In this document: piece after piece, positions 15,711 through 23,311 of the stretch | How the letters are laid out: every line of letters begins with the position of its first letter | Numbering within the stretch: position 1 is the stretch's first letter | From: an uncultured Acidobacteriia bacterium | GTDB taxonomy: Bacteria > Acidobacteriota > Terriglobia > Bryobacterales > Bryobacteraceae | Direction of reading: 5' to 3' | Assembly (NCBI GenBank): GCA_903881085.1 | Contig: CAIRSA010000209.1 | Location: forward strand, 1-37,841 | Length of the DNA stretch: 37,841 nucleotides | The notes under the pieces: model-generated | Databases searched by the model: none | Told to the model about the DNA's origin: nothing | What the model saw: only the letters and a program-made list of their open reading frames with translations | Program-made: the position numbers and the translations under genes

Positions 15711-17315
15711 CTATTGTGCCATGGCGGGTACCGGGGCATCGGTGTCGTAGGGATCGATAGTATCTGGATTATCGTCCGGACTCATCTTCCAGAACGATCT
15801 GCCTTTGAAGTAGCCGATGAGTTTGCGGTTCTCCGCCGGCCCCATGTCATGGGCCCAAATCACATCGGATGCATCGATATCGGCACGATTGTAGATCCAC
15901 TCCTCATGCGGCGTTTTCGTTTTTGTATAGTGCACAAAAATGACGTTCTGCCCTCCTTTCTTGTCGCGCAGCATCTGCTCTATGATCTCTTTGCGAGCGT
16001 TCGCGGGCTTCGTGATCTGAACCGGCTCCTGCTTGTACAAGCGGATTCCCGCATGCGTCATCATTACCAGAAAGGCCGCGGCGGGAATTGCGCGGCTAAG
16101 CATCCGGCCGGGGATCCTGCCCTGGAAGCTGGTCTGGCGTAGTTGTTGCATCGAACTGACCAACAACAGCAGAATCGCCATCGCGGCCGGCGCGGCATAG
16201 TGACCGTAGAAGATAGTTTCGCAAAGCGAACCGAGAACTATGATCGCTGCGCAATAAAATGGCAGTGACCACTTCCTATTTCTCCATGCGGGAAGCAGGA
16301 AGAGAAGGAAGGGGACGGCCACGATAACGCCACCGCAAAAGTCGTTGAGGATATTTCGCCAATCCTTGGCGCGTTTGACGAACATGATCGGACTACGCGA
16401 TTCTTTCCAACGTTCAAACTCCCAGCCGTGGGAAAGGTCGAAGAGGTTTTCATGGCGGTAGACTGTTTCAGGTTGTAGACTCTGAAAACTAAAATAGGGT
16501 GCATAGCCGTATTGTTTTTGATGCTCGATATAGGGCAATTCCGTGGCATGCCCCGTCACGCGGTAATTATAGTAAAGAAGGAATGTGCCGCCCAGCGCCA
16601 CAACCAAGCCTGAAAGTCCCCACACTCGCAACGATTTTTCTTTGACGAAGAGCAATGCGATAACGGGAATGACAAACAGTAAGCCTTCGTACATCCGGGT
16701 GAAGGCCAGCAGTACAGCGCCCAAACCGACCAGCCAGGAATAAGCCCACCTTTTCTGCTCAACAATTCGAGGATAGGCACCCAGAATCAATGCACCGCCG
16801 ATGGCTGCAACAGCCCCACCCCAGTAGCTATCCATCCAATAGCTGAACAGACAAAGCCTCAACGCCAGAAAGGAACCGAACAAAGCCCAGCCCGCGGTTA
16901 GCCATCCTTGTAGTGCCCAGCACAATACCGACATGAAAATTCCGCAGCTCAACCACACGCCAAACCACGGATGACCGAATACGACTTGTCCAAAGGCCAT
17001 CATGAACCCCTGCCCTGGGGCATACTTTGACGTATAAGTAGGCTGCATCAGGAGGTACGGGCTCTCAAAAAACTGCCACATCGGGTGAGTTGGGTTCGTC
17101 AGGCGTCCTGAGGCAAAGGTATCCGCTTGGAGCAAATAGCCGAACTCGTCGTAGATGTAGGGCTTGGGTATCTCCCAAACCGGCAGCAGGGCCAACCTCG
17201 CTACCAGCACAAGTGCCCCCAAGGACAAGCAGCATGCCGTTCGATGCTGAGCCAAGCGCCCCAATTTCTTTTCTAGGCGCCGCGCGTAAAGACCAATCCG
17301 GAAAAAGATATCCAT
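15711..17315 (-). CDS. Multi-pass GT-C (family 39-like) glycosyltransferase
   Basis: This 534-residue inner-membrane protein has about ten hydrophobic helices between residues 27 and 420. The first periplasmic loop carries YIYDEFGYLLQADTFASGR, whose Asp56-Glu57 pair is the usual catalytic acid site of GT-C enzymes using polyprenyl-phosphate sugars (ArnT/PMT type). The last 110 residues are a soluble domain containing NVIFVHYTKTK and WIYNRADIDASDVIWAHD. Many Acidobacteriota carry similar proteins annotated as hypothetical or GT39. It is the first gene of the operon with the HAD, DHS-like, PfkB and ROK genes, so the acceptor or donor sugar may be made by them. There is no clear Shine-Dalgarno. 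Confidence 0.7.
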   Translation of the reverse strand: MDIFFRIGLYARRLEKKLGRLAQHRTACCLSLGALVLVARLALLPVWEIPKPYIYDEFGYLLQADTFASGRLTNPTHPMWQFFESPYLLMQPTYTSKYAPGQGFMMAFGQVVFGHPWFGVWLSCGIFMSVLCWALQGWLTAGWALFGSFLALRLCLFSYWMDSYWGGAVAAIGGALILGAYPRIVEQKRWAYSWLVGLGAVLLAFTRMYEGLLFVIPVIALLFVKEKSLRVWGLSGLVVALGGTFLLYYNYRVTGHATELPYIEHQKQYGYAPYFSFQSLQPETVYRHENLFDLSHGWEFERWKESRSPIMFVKRAKDWRNILNDFCGGVIVAVPFLLFLLPAWRNRKWSLPFYCAAIIVLGSLCETIFYGHYAAPAAMAILLLLVSSMQQLRQTSFQGRIPGRMLSRAIPAAAFLVMMTHAGIRLYKQEPVQITKPANARKEIIEQMLRDKKGGQNVIFVHYTKTKTPHEEWIYNRADIDASDVIWAHDMGPAENRKLIGYFKGRSFWKMSPDDNPDTIDPYDTDAPVPAMAQ

Positions 17316-17431
17316 GAGCTAATCTCTTATTTTAGTTGATCCAGGTATCGGTGCATTCGATACTCACATCCAGTAGCCTGATAGATGTGAATGAATTCTG
17401 GCAGGAGGAAGAGGTCAACGAAAAGCGCGAG

Positions 17432-17833
17432 ATGGGACGCTTTCTCGCCAAGTGGAGCATTGTGTTTCTCGGCTTAATCGCGTTATTGGCCAGCACGTTG
17501 TGGTGGGCGAGTTCTGCGCTCAGCTATAGCGCAAGCCGCGTGGGCGAAGGCGGCAAGCCTTCGTACAAGGTGATGGGCCTAATCACCGATGCGCGTTCAG
17601 GCGCGCCGGTCGCGTGGGCAAAGGTACAGGACGCGCCTGAGAAACGTCCTCCACTTTTCGAAACCAGCGGAGACTTTTATGGAAAGTTCGAGCTGATGAC
17701 GCTGCCGGAACCGCACAATATTGTGGTGTCCGCTTATGGACACAAATCGAAGCTTGTAGCCGTTGGCAAGACCTGGTATCTATGGATGCCGAGTGGAGAA
17801 GAAGAGTTGGAGATCACGTTGGACCCGGAGTAG
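17432..17833 (+). CDS. Membrane-anchored protein with carboxypeptidase-regulatory-like domain
   Basis: From the ATG at 17432 this is a 133-residue protein. It has an N-terminal transmembrane anchor (FLAKWSIVFLGLIALLASTL) and then an extracytoplasmic beta-sandwich. The sandwich reads YKVMGLITDARSGAPVAWAKV, FYGKFELMTLPEPHNIVVSA and ends EELEITLDPE, the CarboxypepD_reg/Cna-B-like pattern also seen at the front of the TonB receptors. The same frame is open back to 17336, and a good AGGAGG lies about 25 nt before the chosen ATG. A GTG or ATG start further up is therefore possible. It is divergent from the GT-C gene and convergent with cheX. The function is unknown; a cell-surface binding role is likely. 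Confidence 0.6.
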   Translation: MGRFLAKWSIVFLGLIALLASTLWWASSALSYSASRVGEGGKPSYKVMGLITDARSGAPVAWAKVQDAPEKRPPLFETSGDFYGKFELMTLPEPHNIVVSAYGHKSKLVAVGKTWYLWMPSGEEELEITLDPE

Positions 17834-17860
17834 CTCGCACCGGATCAACTCTTCGACGGG

Positions 17861-18355
17861 CTACTGTTTCGGGTCCACGGAAAGGACGGAGACCCAAAAA
17901 TGAGTGTCTTCAAATCGGAACGCCAGTCTTTCTTTGACCTCTACGCCACAGATGCGATGCGCATAATCCCGGCCACTCACGACCGATGGCATGGAGAGGT
18001 GGATCCCAGGGCTCAAAATACATTTGAGATTTCCGCCAACCATATTTGCCAGTTCGCCAAATACATCGATCACATCGTCGTTTAGCTCCGCCGGGGTGTC
18101 AATGGAAAGAAACTGAGCGGCGAACCGGCACGCCACTTCGCGGCTGCATTCCAACATGACGGCGCCACACCATGCTCCGATCAACTGCACGGAAGAGGAC
18201 ATCCGGTCGCCGCTCTCAAACCAAGGGGCATCGCATTCGGTGACCGATGTGTTCATCATCGTTTCGAAGACAGAGTTTACAATCTCTGCCAGGTCGGCCG
18301 GTTGAAACACGATCGTGTTTTCGGTATCCAGGGCTGGGCTTTCAACGTGCGGCAT
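17861..18355 (-). CDS. cheX: CheX-like chemotaxis phosphatase
   Basis: This 164-residue protein belongs to the CheC/CheX/FliY group, which dephosphorylates CheY-P. The active-site helix reads DVFGELANMVGGNLK, with the conserved Glu and Asn residues in the E-x2-N arrangement near position 105. The rest fits one CheX domain (QLIGAWCGAVMLE before the helix, FRFEDTHFWVSVL at the end). AGGAG lies 9 nt before the ATG, inside the 3' end of cheR, and the two genes overlap by 14 bp. No CheZ or CheD is present, so this should be the CheY-P sink of the pathway. Confidence 0.75.
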   Translation of the reverse strand: MPHVESPALDTENTIVFQPADLAEIVNSVFETMMNTSVTECDAPWFESGDRMSSSVQLIGAWCGAVMLECSREVACRFAAQFLSIDTPAELNDDVIDVFGELANMVGGNLKCILSPGIHLSMPSVVSGRDYAHRICGVEVKERLAFRFEDTHFWVSVLSVDPKQ

Positions 18356-19178
18356 ATATGGTTGCTCCTCCTATGGGTGTCCTCTCAAAAAGATCGTCCA
18401 ATCCAAAGGCAGTTTCCGCGCCGCCCAGCAGGAACCAACCACCGCGGAAGAGTGTACCGTGGATCTCCCTCATGATGTTTTTCTTCGTTTCGGCATCGAA
18501 ATAGATAAGGACATTTCTGCAAAAAACCAGATCGAAGGGTCCCAGCGAGCGCATACTCTTGCGCAGGTCAATGGTTTCAAATTTGACCATTTTTATAATC
18601 TCTTCACTCAGTTGCCAGTTCACTCCGGAACGCCGGAAATGCTTCACCAGCAGCGACACAGGCAAACCACGATTCACTTCGATCTGCTGGTAGGTGCCTG
18701 ATCTGGCACGTTCCAGCACCTGAGGCGAGAAATCAGTGCCGGTAATCTGAATTTGCCAGCCGCCAAACCCTTCCTGCAACAACAGCATTGCCAGGCTATA
18801 GGCCTCCTGGCCAGTCGAAGCGGCAGCAGACCAGAATCTCAACTTTCTCGTGTCCCCCCGTTCTTCCCGCAACCTTGGCAGCAAAACGGTTCGAATTGCT
18901 TCATAGTGCGCGGGATCGCGAAAGAAGTAGGTTTCGTTGGTGGTCATTGCCGTGACCACCTGCATTCCAACCTCGTAGCCTCCGGTAGCCCGAATCAATG
19001 CACACAAGTCGTTGATGGTCGCAAGCCCGAGCTGCTTTACGATTGGAGAGAGACGGCTTTCGAAAAGGTAATGCTTGTCTCCTTCCAGCACAATGCCTGA
19101 ATGCGTGTAGACATGGTTCTGAAGAAACCGGTAATTTTCGGTGCCAATCTCGGGGCTGTTCGCTCTAGTGGTGTCCAT
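18342..19178 (-). CDS. cheR: CheR chemoreceptor methyltransferase
   Basis: From the ATG at 19178 this is a 278-residue protein. I chose this start because it lies just after the cheB stop (19189) and has GAAGG about 6 nt upstream; an earlier ATG would sit inside cheB. The N-terminal helical domain contains TAMTTNETYFFRD, the CheR substrate-side signature. The SAM-binding domain has FWSAAASTGQEAYSLAM (motif I) and FDLVFCRNVLIYFD. It methylates glutamates on the receptor's signalling helices using S-adenosylmethionine and is countered by CheB. The receptor here lacks a C-terminal CheR-tethering pentapeptide, so binding must be direct. Confidence 0.92.
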   Translation of the reverse strand: MDTTRANSPEIGTENYRFLQNHVYTHSGIVLEGDKHYLFESRLSPIVKQLGLATINDLCALIRATGGYEVGMQVVTAMTTNETYFFRDPAHYEAIRTVLLPRLREERGDTRKLRFWSAAASTGQEAYSLAMLLLQEGFGGWQIQITGTDFSPQVLERARSGTYQQIEVNRGLPVSLLVKHFRRSGVNWQLSEEIIKMVKFETIDLRKSMRSLGPFDLVFCRNVLIYFDAETKKNIMREIHGTLFRGGWFLLGGAETAFGLDDLFERTPIGGATIYAAR

Positions 19179-19188
19179 GCCGTGCCTT

Positions 19189-20307
19189 CTATGCGCAGGA
19201 TGTGATGCGCAGTATCTGCGGAATGATTTGATCAAGTGGCGCAACGCTGTCAGCGAGGCCGGCATTCACCACCGCGCCTGGCATTCCCCAGACCACGCAG
19301 GAAGCTTCGTCCTGCGCAATGATTCTTGCGCCTTGCGCTTTTAATATTTCGGAGCCGCGAAGTCCATCCTGCCCCATGCCGGTCAGGATGACGCCAATCG
19401 CCGCGCCTCCGTACACCTCGCTGACCGAGGCAAACAGGGCGTCCACTGCCGGACGGCAGGAGTTCAACGGCGTCGATTGATCTAGCCGCACACTGACTGA
19501 GTCGCGAAACCTGATCACCTTCATATGGAAATCGCCAGGTGCAATGAGTATCTTTCCTGGTTCCACGGAAGCTCCTTCGGTGGCTTCCCGTACGCTCAAT
19601 GCGCACGACGCATCCAGTCGCTCGGCGAGCATCCGTGTAAACATGGGCGGCATATGTTGAACCACCACAACGGGCAGCGGAAAGTTGCGAGGCAATTCCG
19701 GCAGGATGGCTCCCAGCGCGTTCGGTCCCCCCGTGGAGACGCCAATAGCAAGCACCTTGGGCCGCTCCCATGCCGGGTTGAAGTGCGGAGTTCCTACGCT
19801 GGGCGTGGGGGCATGTTTAGCGGCATCTGGTTCTTTGGCGGAACTGGCGGCCAGACATTGCCCCGGCAAATGGAAGAACTGTTTGATTTTGGGAATCAAT
19901 TCTTCACGCAGTTTCGCCATGGACCGGTCAAGCGAGCCTTCGTTTGAGGCTTTGGTAACGTAATCGTCCGCACCCAGCGTCAATGCTTCGAGCGTCGCCA
20001 ACCCGCCGCGCTCAGTCAATGTGCTGAACATGATGACTCTTACCTGAGAAAAATCTTGGCGGATATGGCGGAGTGTTTCCAGGCCATCCATCTCCGGCAT
20101 TTCAATGTCGAGCGTCAACACGTCAGGATTGAGTTGCGGTATACGTTGCAGGGCGATCGCACCGTTGGATGCAGTTCCTACCACTTCCAGTGTGGGCTCC
20201 TGCTCGAGGGCATGAGTCACTAACCGCCGTATTACGACGGAGTCATCCACCACCAGGACGCGGATTCGCGCACCCTTGGGAAGCATTTTCTTGTTTACGA
20301 TTGCCAT
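19189..20307 (-). CDS. cheB: CheB protein-glutamate methylesterase/deamidase
   Basis: This is a 372-residue two-domain response regulator. Residues 15-130 are a receiver (VLVVDDS, phospho-site Asp67 in TLDIEMPEMDG, a Thr-Lys near the end). A proline-rich linker leads to the esterase domain at about 183-365, with the triad Ser191 (GVSTGGP), His218 (VQHMP) and Asp314 (TGMGQDG). All catalytic residues are in place. The ATG at 20307 was preferred over one at 20355 because it follows the cheY stop and has AAGGA a few bases upstream. It removes methyl groups added by CheR when phosphorylated by CheA. Confidence 0.93.
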   Translation of the reverse strand: MAIVNKKMLPKGARIRVLVVDDSVVIRRLVTHALEQEPTLEVVGTASNGAIALQRIPQLNPDVLTLDIEMPEMDGLETLRHIRQDFSQVRVIMFSTLTERGGLATLEALTLGADDYVTKASNEGSLDRSMAKLREELIPKIKQFFHLPGQCLAASSAKEPDAAKHAPTPSVGTPHFNPAWERPKVLAIGVSTGGPNALGAILPELPRNFPLPVVVVQHMPPMFTRMLAERLDASCALSVREATEGASVEPGKILIAPGDFHMKVIRFRDSVSVRLDQSTPLNSCRPAVDALFASVSEVYGGAAIGVILTGMGQDGLRGSEILKAQGARIIAQDEASCVVWGMPGAVVNAGLADSVAPLDQIIPQILRITSCA

Positions 20308-20317
20308 GGGTCCTTCA

Positions 20318-20695
20318 CTAAGAACGGATTCCTGCCAGCTCCAACTTTTCGACAAGTATGTCCCGGGTAAAGGGCTTCATCACATACTCATTGGCGCCGG
20401 CCTCAACCGCTGCCGCCATCTGGTCAATCTCGGTCTCGGTAGTCACCATGACAATTTTCATGGAGGCGTGAGCCGGATTCTCACGCAGCAGCTTCAGCAA
20501 TTCAAAGCCGTTCATCTCGGGCATATTCCAGTCCACCAAAACAAGCTTGATGGGGTCTGTTTCCGCCTCTATCAACGCCAGTGCCTCCTTGCCATTTGCT
20601 GCCTCTCGGACATCATAGCCGAGCTCCCGCAGAATCTTGGCGAGTATCATTCGTACTGCCCGTGAGTCATCCACAACTAGTGCTTTAAGCTGCAT
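20318..20695 (-). CDS. cheY: CheY response regulator
   Basis: This is a 125-residue single-domain receiver. Acidic pair LVVDDS is at residues 8-13, the phosphoacceptor Asp is in VLVDWNMPEMNG, the switch Thr in VMVTTE, and Lys in VMKPFT. Length and residues fit CheY with no output domain. I start it at the ATG with AAGGTG 7 nt upstream; a longer in-frame start at 20761 would lie in a strong hairpin. It would carry the phosphate signal from CheA to a motor or other target. No motor gene lies in this window. Confidence 0.9.
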   Translation of the reverse strand: MQLKALVVDDSRAVRMILAKILRELGYDVREAANGKEALALIEAETDPIKLVLVDWNMPEMNGFELLKLLRENPAHASMKIVMVTTETEIDQMAAAVEAGANEYVMKPFTRDILVEKLELAGIRS

Positions 20696-20724
20696 TGCTT
20701 TCACCTTCAATCGTTTGGTCAGGC

Positions 20725-20761
20725 TTGCCGCACAGCCAGCCGATGGCCGGTTGTGCGGCAA
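20725..20761 (-). promoter_or_regulatory. Intercistronic stem-loop between mcp and cheY
   Basis: TTGCCGCACA and TGTGCGGCAA form a perfect 10-bp stem, and the inner 17 nt can pair further with one mismatch (CCAGCC/GGCCGG). It lies 13 bp after the receptor stop and about 30 bp before the cheY start. There is no T-run, so it probably stabilises or processes the mRNA rather than terminating it. Confidence 0.5.
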
Positions 20762-20774
20762 ACGCCCGACTGCG

Positions 20775-22622
20775 TTAGACCGTGAACTTCGACAAGACCA
20801 GTTGCAGCCGCGAAGCCATGTGGCCCAGTTCCTTGGCAGCCTTTTGGGTATCGTTAGCTCCCACGGTTGTATCCTTTGCCGCGGAGGCTACTCCACCAAT
20901 GTTCTTGGCGATGTCGCTTACGCCTTTGGATGCTTCGGTCACACTGCGGCCGATTTCATTTGTGGTAACCGTTTGCTCTTCCACGGCCGAGGCGATGCTG
21001 TTGGAGATACCGTTGATTTGGTTAATGATCGAACCAATTTCCTCGATGGCTTTCACTGCGCCTTTGGTGTCGCCCTGGATTGCTTCGATCTTTTGGCTGA
21101 TCTCTTCGGTGGCCTTTGCCGTTTGTTTGGCTAGTTCCTTGACTTCGTTGGCAACCACGGCGAAACCCTTGCCCGCTTCGCCGGCCCGCGCCGCTTCAAT
21201 GGTGGCATTCAGTGCAAGCAGGTTGGTCTGCTGTGCAATGGATGTGATCACCTTAATGACATTGCCGATTTCCTGGCTGGATTCGCCCAGCTTTTTCATA
21301 GTTTCGTTGGTAGAGTGCGCCACGCTCACTGCGTTCTTGGCGACGCGGGCTGATTCGTTGGCGTTCTTGGAGATTTCACGGATCGAGGCCTGCATCTCCT
21401 CAGATGCGGACGCCACGGAGGCAACGTTTTTGGAGACCTGTTCACTGGCGGCCGAAACCACATTCGCCTGCGTTGCCGTCTCTTCGGCATTGCCTGCCAT
21501 CTGCTGGCTAACAGCGGTCAGTTCTTCTGACGAAGAAGCAAGAGCATTGGCATTCTGTGATGTTTCAGAGATCAACCCGGTCAAATTTGCCCGCATCTGT
21601 TCGATGGTGTCGTTGATAAAGGCCTTCTTGCCTGGAAATCTTTCCAGCAGCGCTTTGAAATTCCCTTTCCCGAATTCCGCCACGCATGCCATCGCCTTTT
21701 TCTTGACGGCAATGTGGCCGAAGACCATGTCGTTAACGTCTTGTGCCATCTTCTTAAATGAACCAAGGAATTTCTCGGCCGGGATCGCTACATCGATATC
21801 CCCGTTAGTGTGCTCCTCGGACATATGGACGATCTCGCCGACGAATCCGTCGATCTGCGTGTGGATAGCTTGCTTGATACGGCCTAACTGGTCAGCCCGG
21901 TCCCCTGCCACACATACGTCATCCAGGCTGATCCCGCCGGCCGCGAGCATCCGTTCCAACGTATTCAAAACAAATGCATCGCCGATTGCCTGCAGATCCA
22001 GGTTGAAGACCCGTCCGAGGGCAGATTCGATTTGCCGCACCTTTTCTTCATTCCTGATATCCCGCCGCAAATACTTTGCGAACAGCCGTTGATACTCAGG
22101 ATAGGACCCGACATACCATTTGAATGGCAGGTTGATCCGATCGTGTACAGCGCCTACCTGCAGCCTCTTTTCGAAATACCTCAGATCCCAATGTACCGAG
22201 GCGCCGGCAAAAATTTCGACAAGGTACCCTGTCTGGGCGGCCTCAAGGTGGCTGCGGAGAGCAGAGAGGGGCGTACCTCGATCCCCCGACATCTTTTCAA
22301 AGAACTGCCTGGTTGCGGAGAACTCGAATTGCCAGTCGTAAAATTCCTTGGCAATTTGCGGGGCAACTTCCTCTGCCCATCCGGCCAAATCAGCCAGGAG
22401 AGCTCTGTCATCTTCACTTAAGCGAATAAACTGCCGTCTGGCGGCGATGCTGTTATCATCCATGCCGAACCTTCGGCCAAATGAATCGCTTGCTCCGGCT
22501 TGCGGCCAGTTGATATGCATCGAGGCTGCGCGAGGCTTGAACGTATCTTTGGGTGCGGCGGTCCGCGCGATCTTCGTGGGCGGCTCCAATACGGCGGCAC
22601 CGCCTTGTTTCTTGCTTGTCAT
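20775..22622 (-). CDS. Soluble methyl-accepting chemotaxis protein with protoglobin-like sensor
   Basis: This is a 615-residue cytoplasmic transducer. It has no transmembrane helix. Residues about 58-225 resemble the protoglobin or globin-coupled sensor domain: [19 protein letters not shown], then [19 protein letters not shown] with His160 as the likely proximal haem ligand. A HAMP-like linker (about 300-365) precedes a long coiled-coil signalling domain with the hallmark hairpin [19 protein letters not shown] and [12 protein letters not shown]. By analogy with HemAT it would bind haem and report oxygen or another gas to CheA. AGGAG lies 6 nt before the ATG. The upstream 49-residue ORF overlaps it by one base. 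Confidence 0.85.
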   Translation of the reverse strand: MTSKKQGGAAVLEPPTKIARTAAPKDTFKPRAASMHINWPQAGASDSFGRRFGMDDNSIAARRQFIRLSEDDRALLADLAGWAEEVAPQIAKEFYDWQFEFSATRQFFEKMSGDRGTPLSALRSHLEAAQTGYLVEIFAGASVHWDLRYFEKRLQVGAVHDRINLPFKWYVGSYPEYQRLFAKYLRRDIRNEEKVRQIESALGRVFNLDLQAIGDAFVLNTLERMLAAGGISLDDVCVAGDRADQLGRIKQAIHTQIDGFVGEIVHMSEEHTNGDIDVAIPAEKFLGSFKKMAQDVNDMVFGHIAVKKKAMACVAEFGKGNFKALLERFPGKKAFINDTIEQMRANLTGLISETSQNANALASSSEELTAVSQQMAGNAEETATQANVVSAASEQVSKNVASVASASEEMQASIREISKNANESARVAKNAVSVAHSTNETMKKLGESSQEIGNVIKVITSIAQQTNLLALNATIEAARAGEAGKGFAVVANEVKELAKQTAKATEEISQKIEAIQGDTKGAVKAIEEIGSIINQINGISNSIASAVEEQTVTTNEIGRSVTEASKGVSDIAKNIGGVASAAKDTTVGANDTQKAAKELGHMASRLQLVLSKFTV

Positions 22623-22771
22623 TAGTTGCTCCTCCCAAAAGTTGCTATCCGGAACGCTCCGGCCGTAGCCGGAATGAAAGTGTTGCACACCTGTTGCTGC
22701 GCTTTACCGGACGAATTCTTCAGGCCGCACTCCGCGAATCTGGCGAAGCTTACGGCTCGGTTCGTGGTCAT
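22622..22771 (-). CDS. Candidate 49-residue small protein in che operon
   Basis: This frame has AAGGAG 7 nt before its ATG, a stronger signal than many genes here, and its TAA overlaps the ATG of the receptor gene (TAATG). It encodes a basic 49-residue peptide beginning [15 protein letters not shown] and ending [10 protein letters not shown], without a transmembrane helix or known domain. The two features together suggest a real leader peptide coupled to receptor translation, or a small accessory protein. Composition gives no support either way. Confidence 0.45.
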   Translation of the reverse strand: MTTNRAVSFARFAECGLKNSSGKAQQQVCNTFIPATAGAFRIATFGRSN

Positions 22772-22837
22772 TTCAATACTCCTTGCTTGATCGGTTTGAA
22801 TTTTGCACGGCCTGGTTGGGAAGCCGCGCCATAAGGG

Positions 22838-23308
22838 CTATCGTGCCGCGATATCAACCGTTCGTTCCGCATCCAAGATCAGCAGCAAACGGTCCTTTAG
22901 CTTGTAGATCCCGCGAATCAGGCTCCTCGCCGTGGGGTCGAGGTTTTCTGGCGGCCGTTCATAGGTGGCCGCGTCCATGTCAAGTACATCCCCGATCTCA
23001 TCCACCAGTAAGCTGACGGCGCCACCTTCGGAGCGCACAACGATGTTCATGGGGGGCAGGTCTTCCGCGCGAGGCGGCAGGTTGAGGCGCTTCCGCATGT
23101 CGATCGCCGTCACGATCTGGCCACGCACATTGATCAATCCTTCAATCACATCCGGTGCTTGTGGCACCCGGGTCATCTGTTGGTACCGCAATACCTCTTG
23201 CACTCGTAGGACTTCTACACCGAAAAACAGGTCAGCTACATAGAAGGTGGAGAACTGCTCGCACGTCTTGTTCGCGGCAGCTTGAGCGGCCTGTTGAATG
23301 GTATTCAT
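22838..23308 (-). CDS. cheW: CheW adaptor
   Basis: This 156-residue protein has a single CheW domain from about residue 18 to the end: FSTFYVADLFFGVEVLRVQEV, the conserved VIEGLINVRGQIVTAIDMR, and VSLLVDEIGDVLDM. It couples the receptor to CheA in the signalling array. It begins 3 bp after the cheA stop, and about 66 bp separate it from the small ORF before the receptor. The N-terminal 15 residues are an Ala/Gln-rich extension. Confidence 0.93.
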   Translation of the reverse strand: MNTIQQAAQAAANKTCEQFSTFYVADLFFGVEVLRVQEVLRYQQMTRVPQAPDVIEGLINVRGQIVTAIDMRKRLNLPPRAEDLPPMNIVVRSEGGAVSLLVDEIGDVLDMDAATYERPPENLDPTARSLIRGIYKLKDRLLLILDAERTVDIAAR

Positions 23309-23311
23309 GAA

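Noticed and set aside
20782..22092. 436-codon plus-strand frame
   Set aside because: It mirrors the repetitive coiled-coil codons of the chemoreceptor; the receptor frame carries all conserved motifs.
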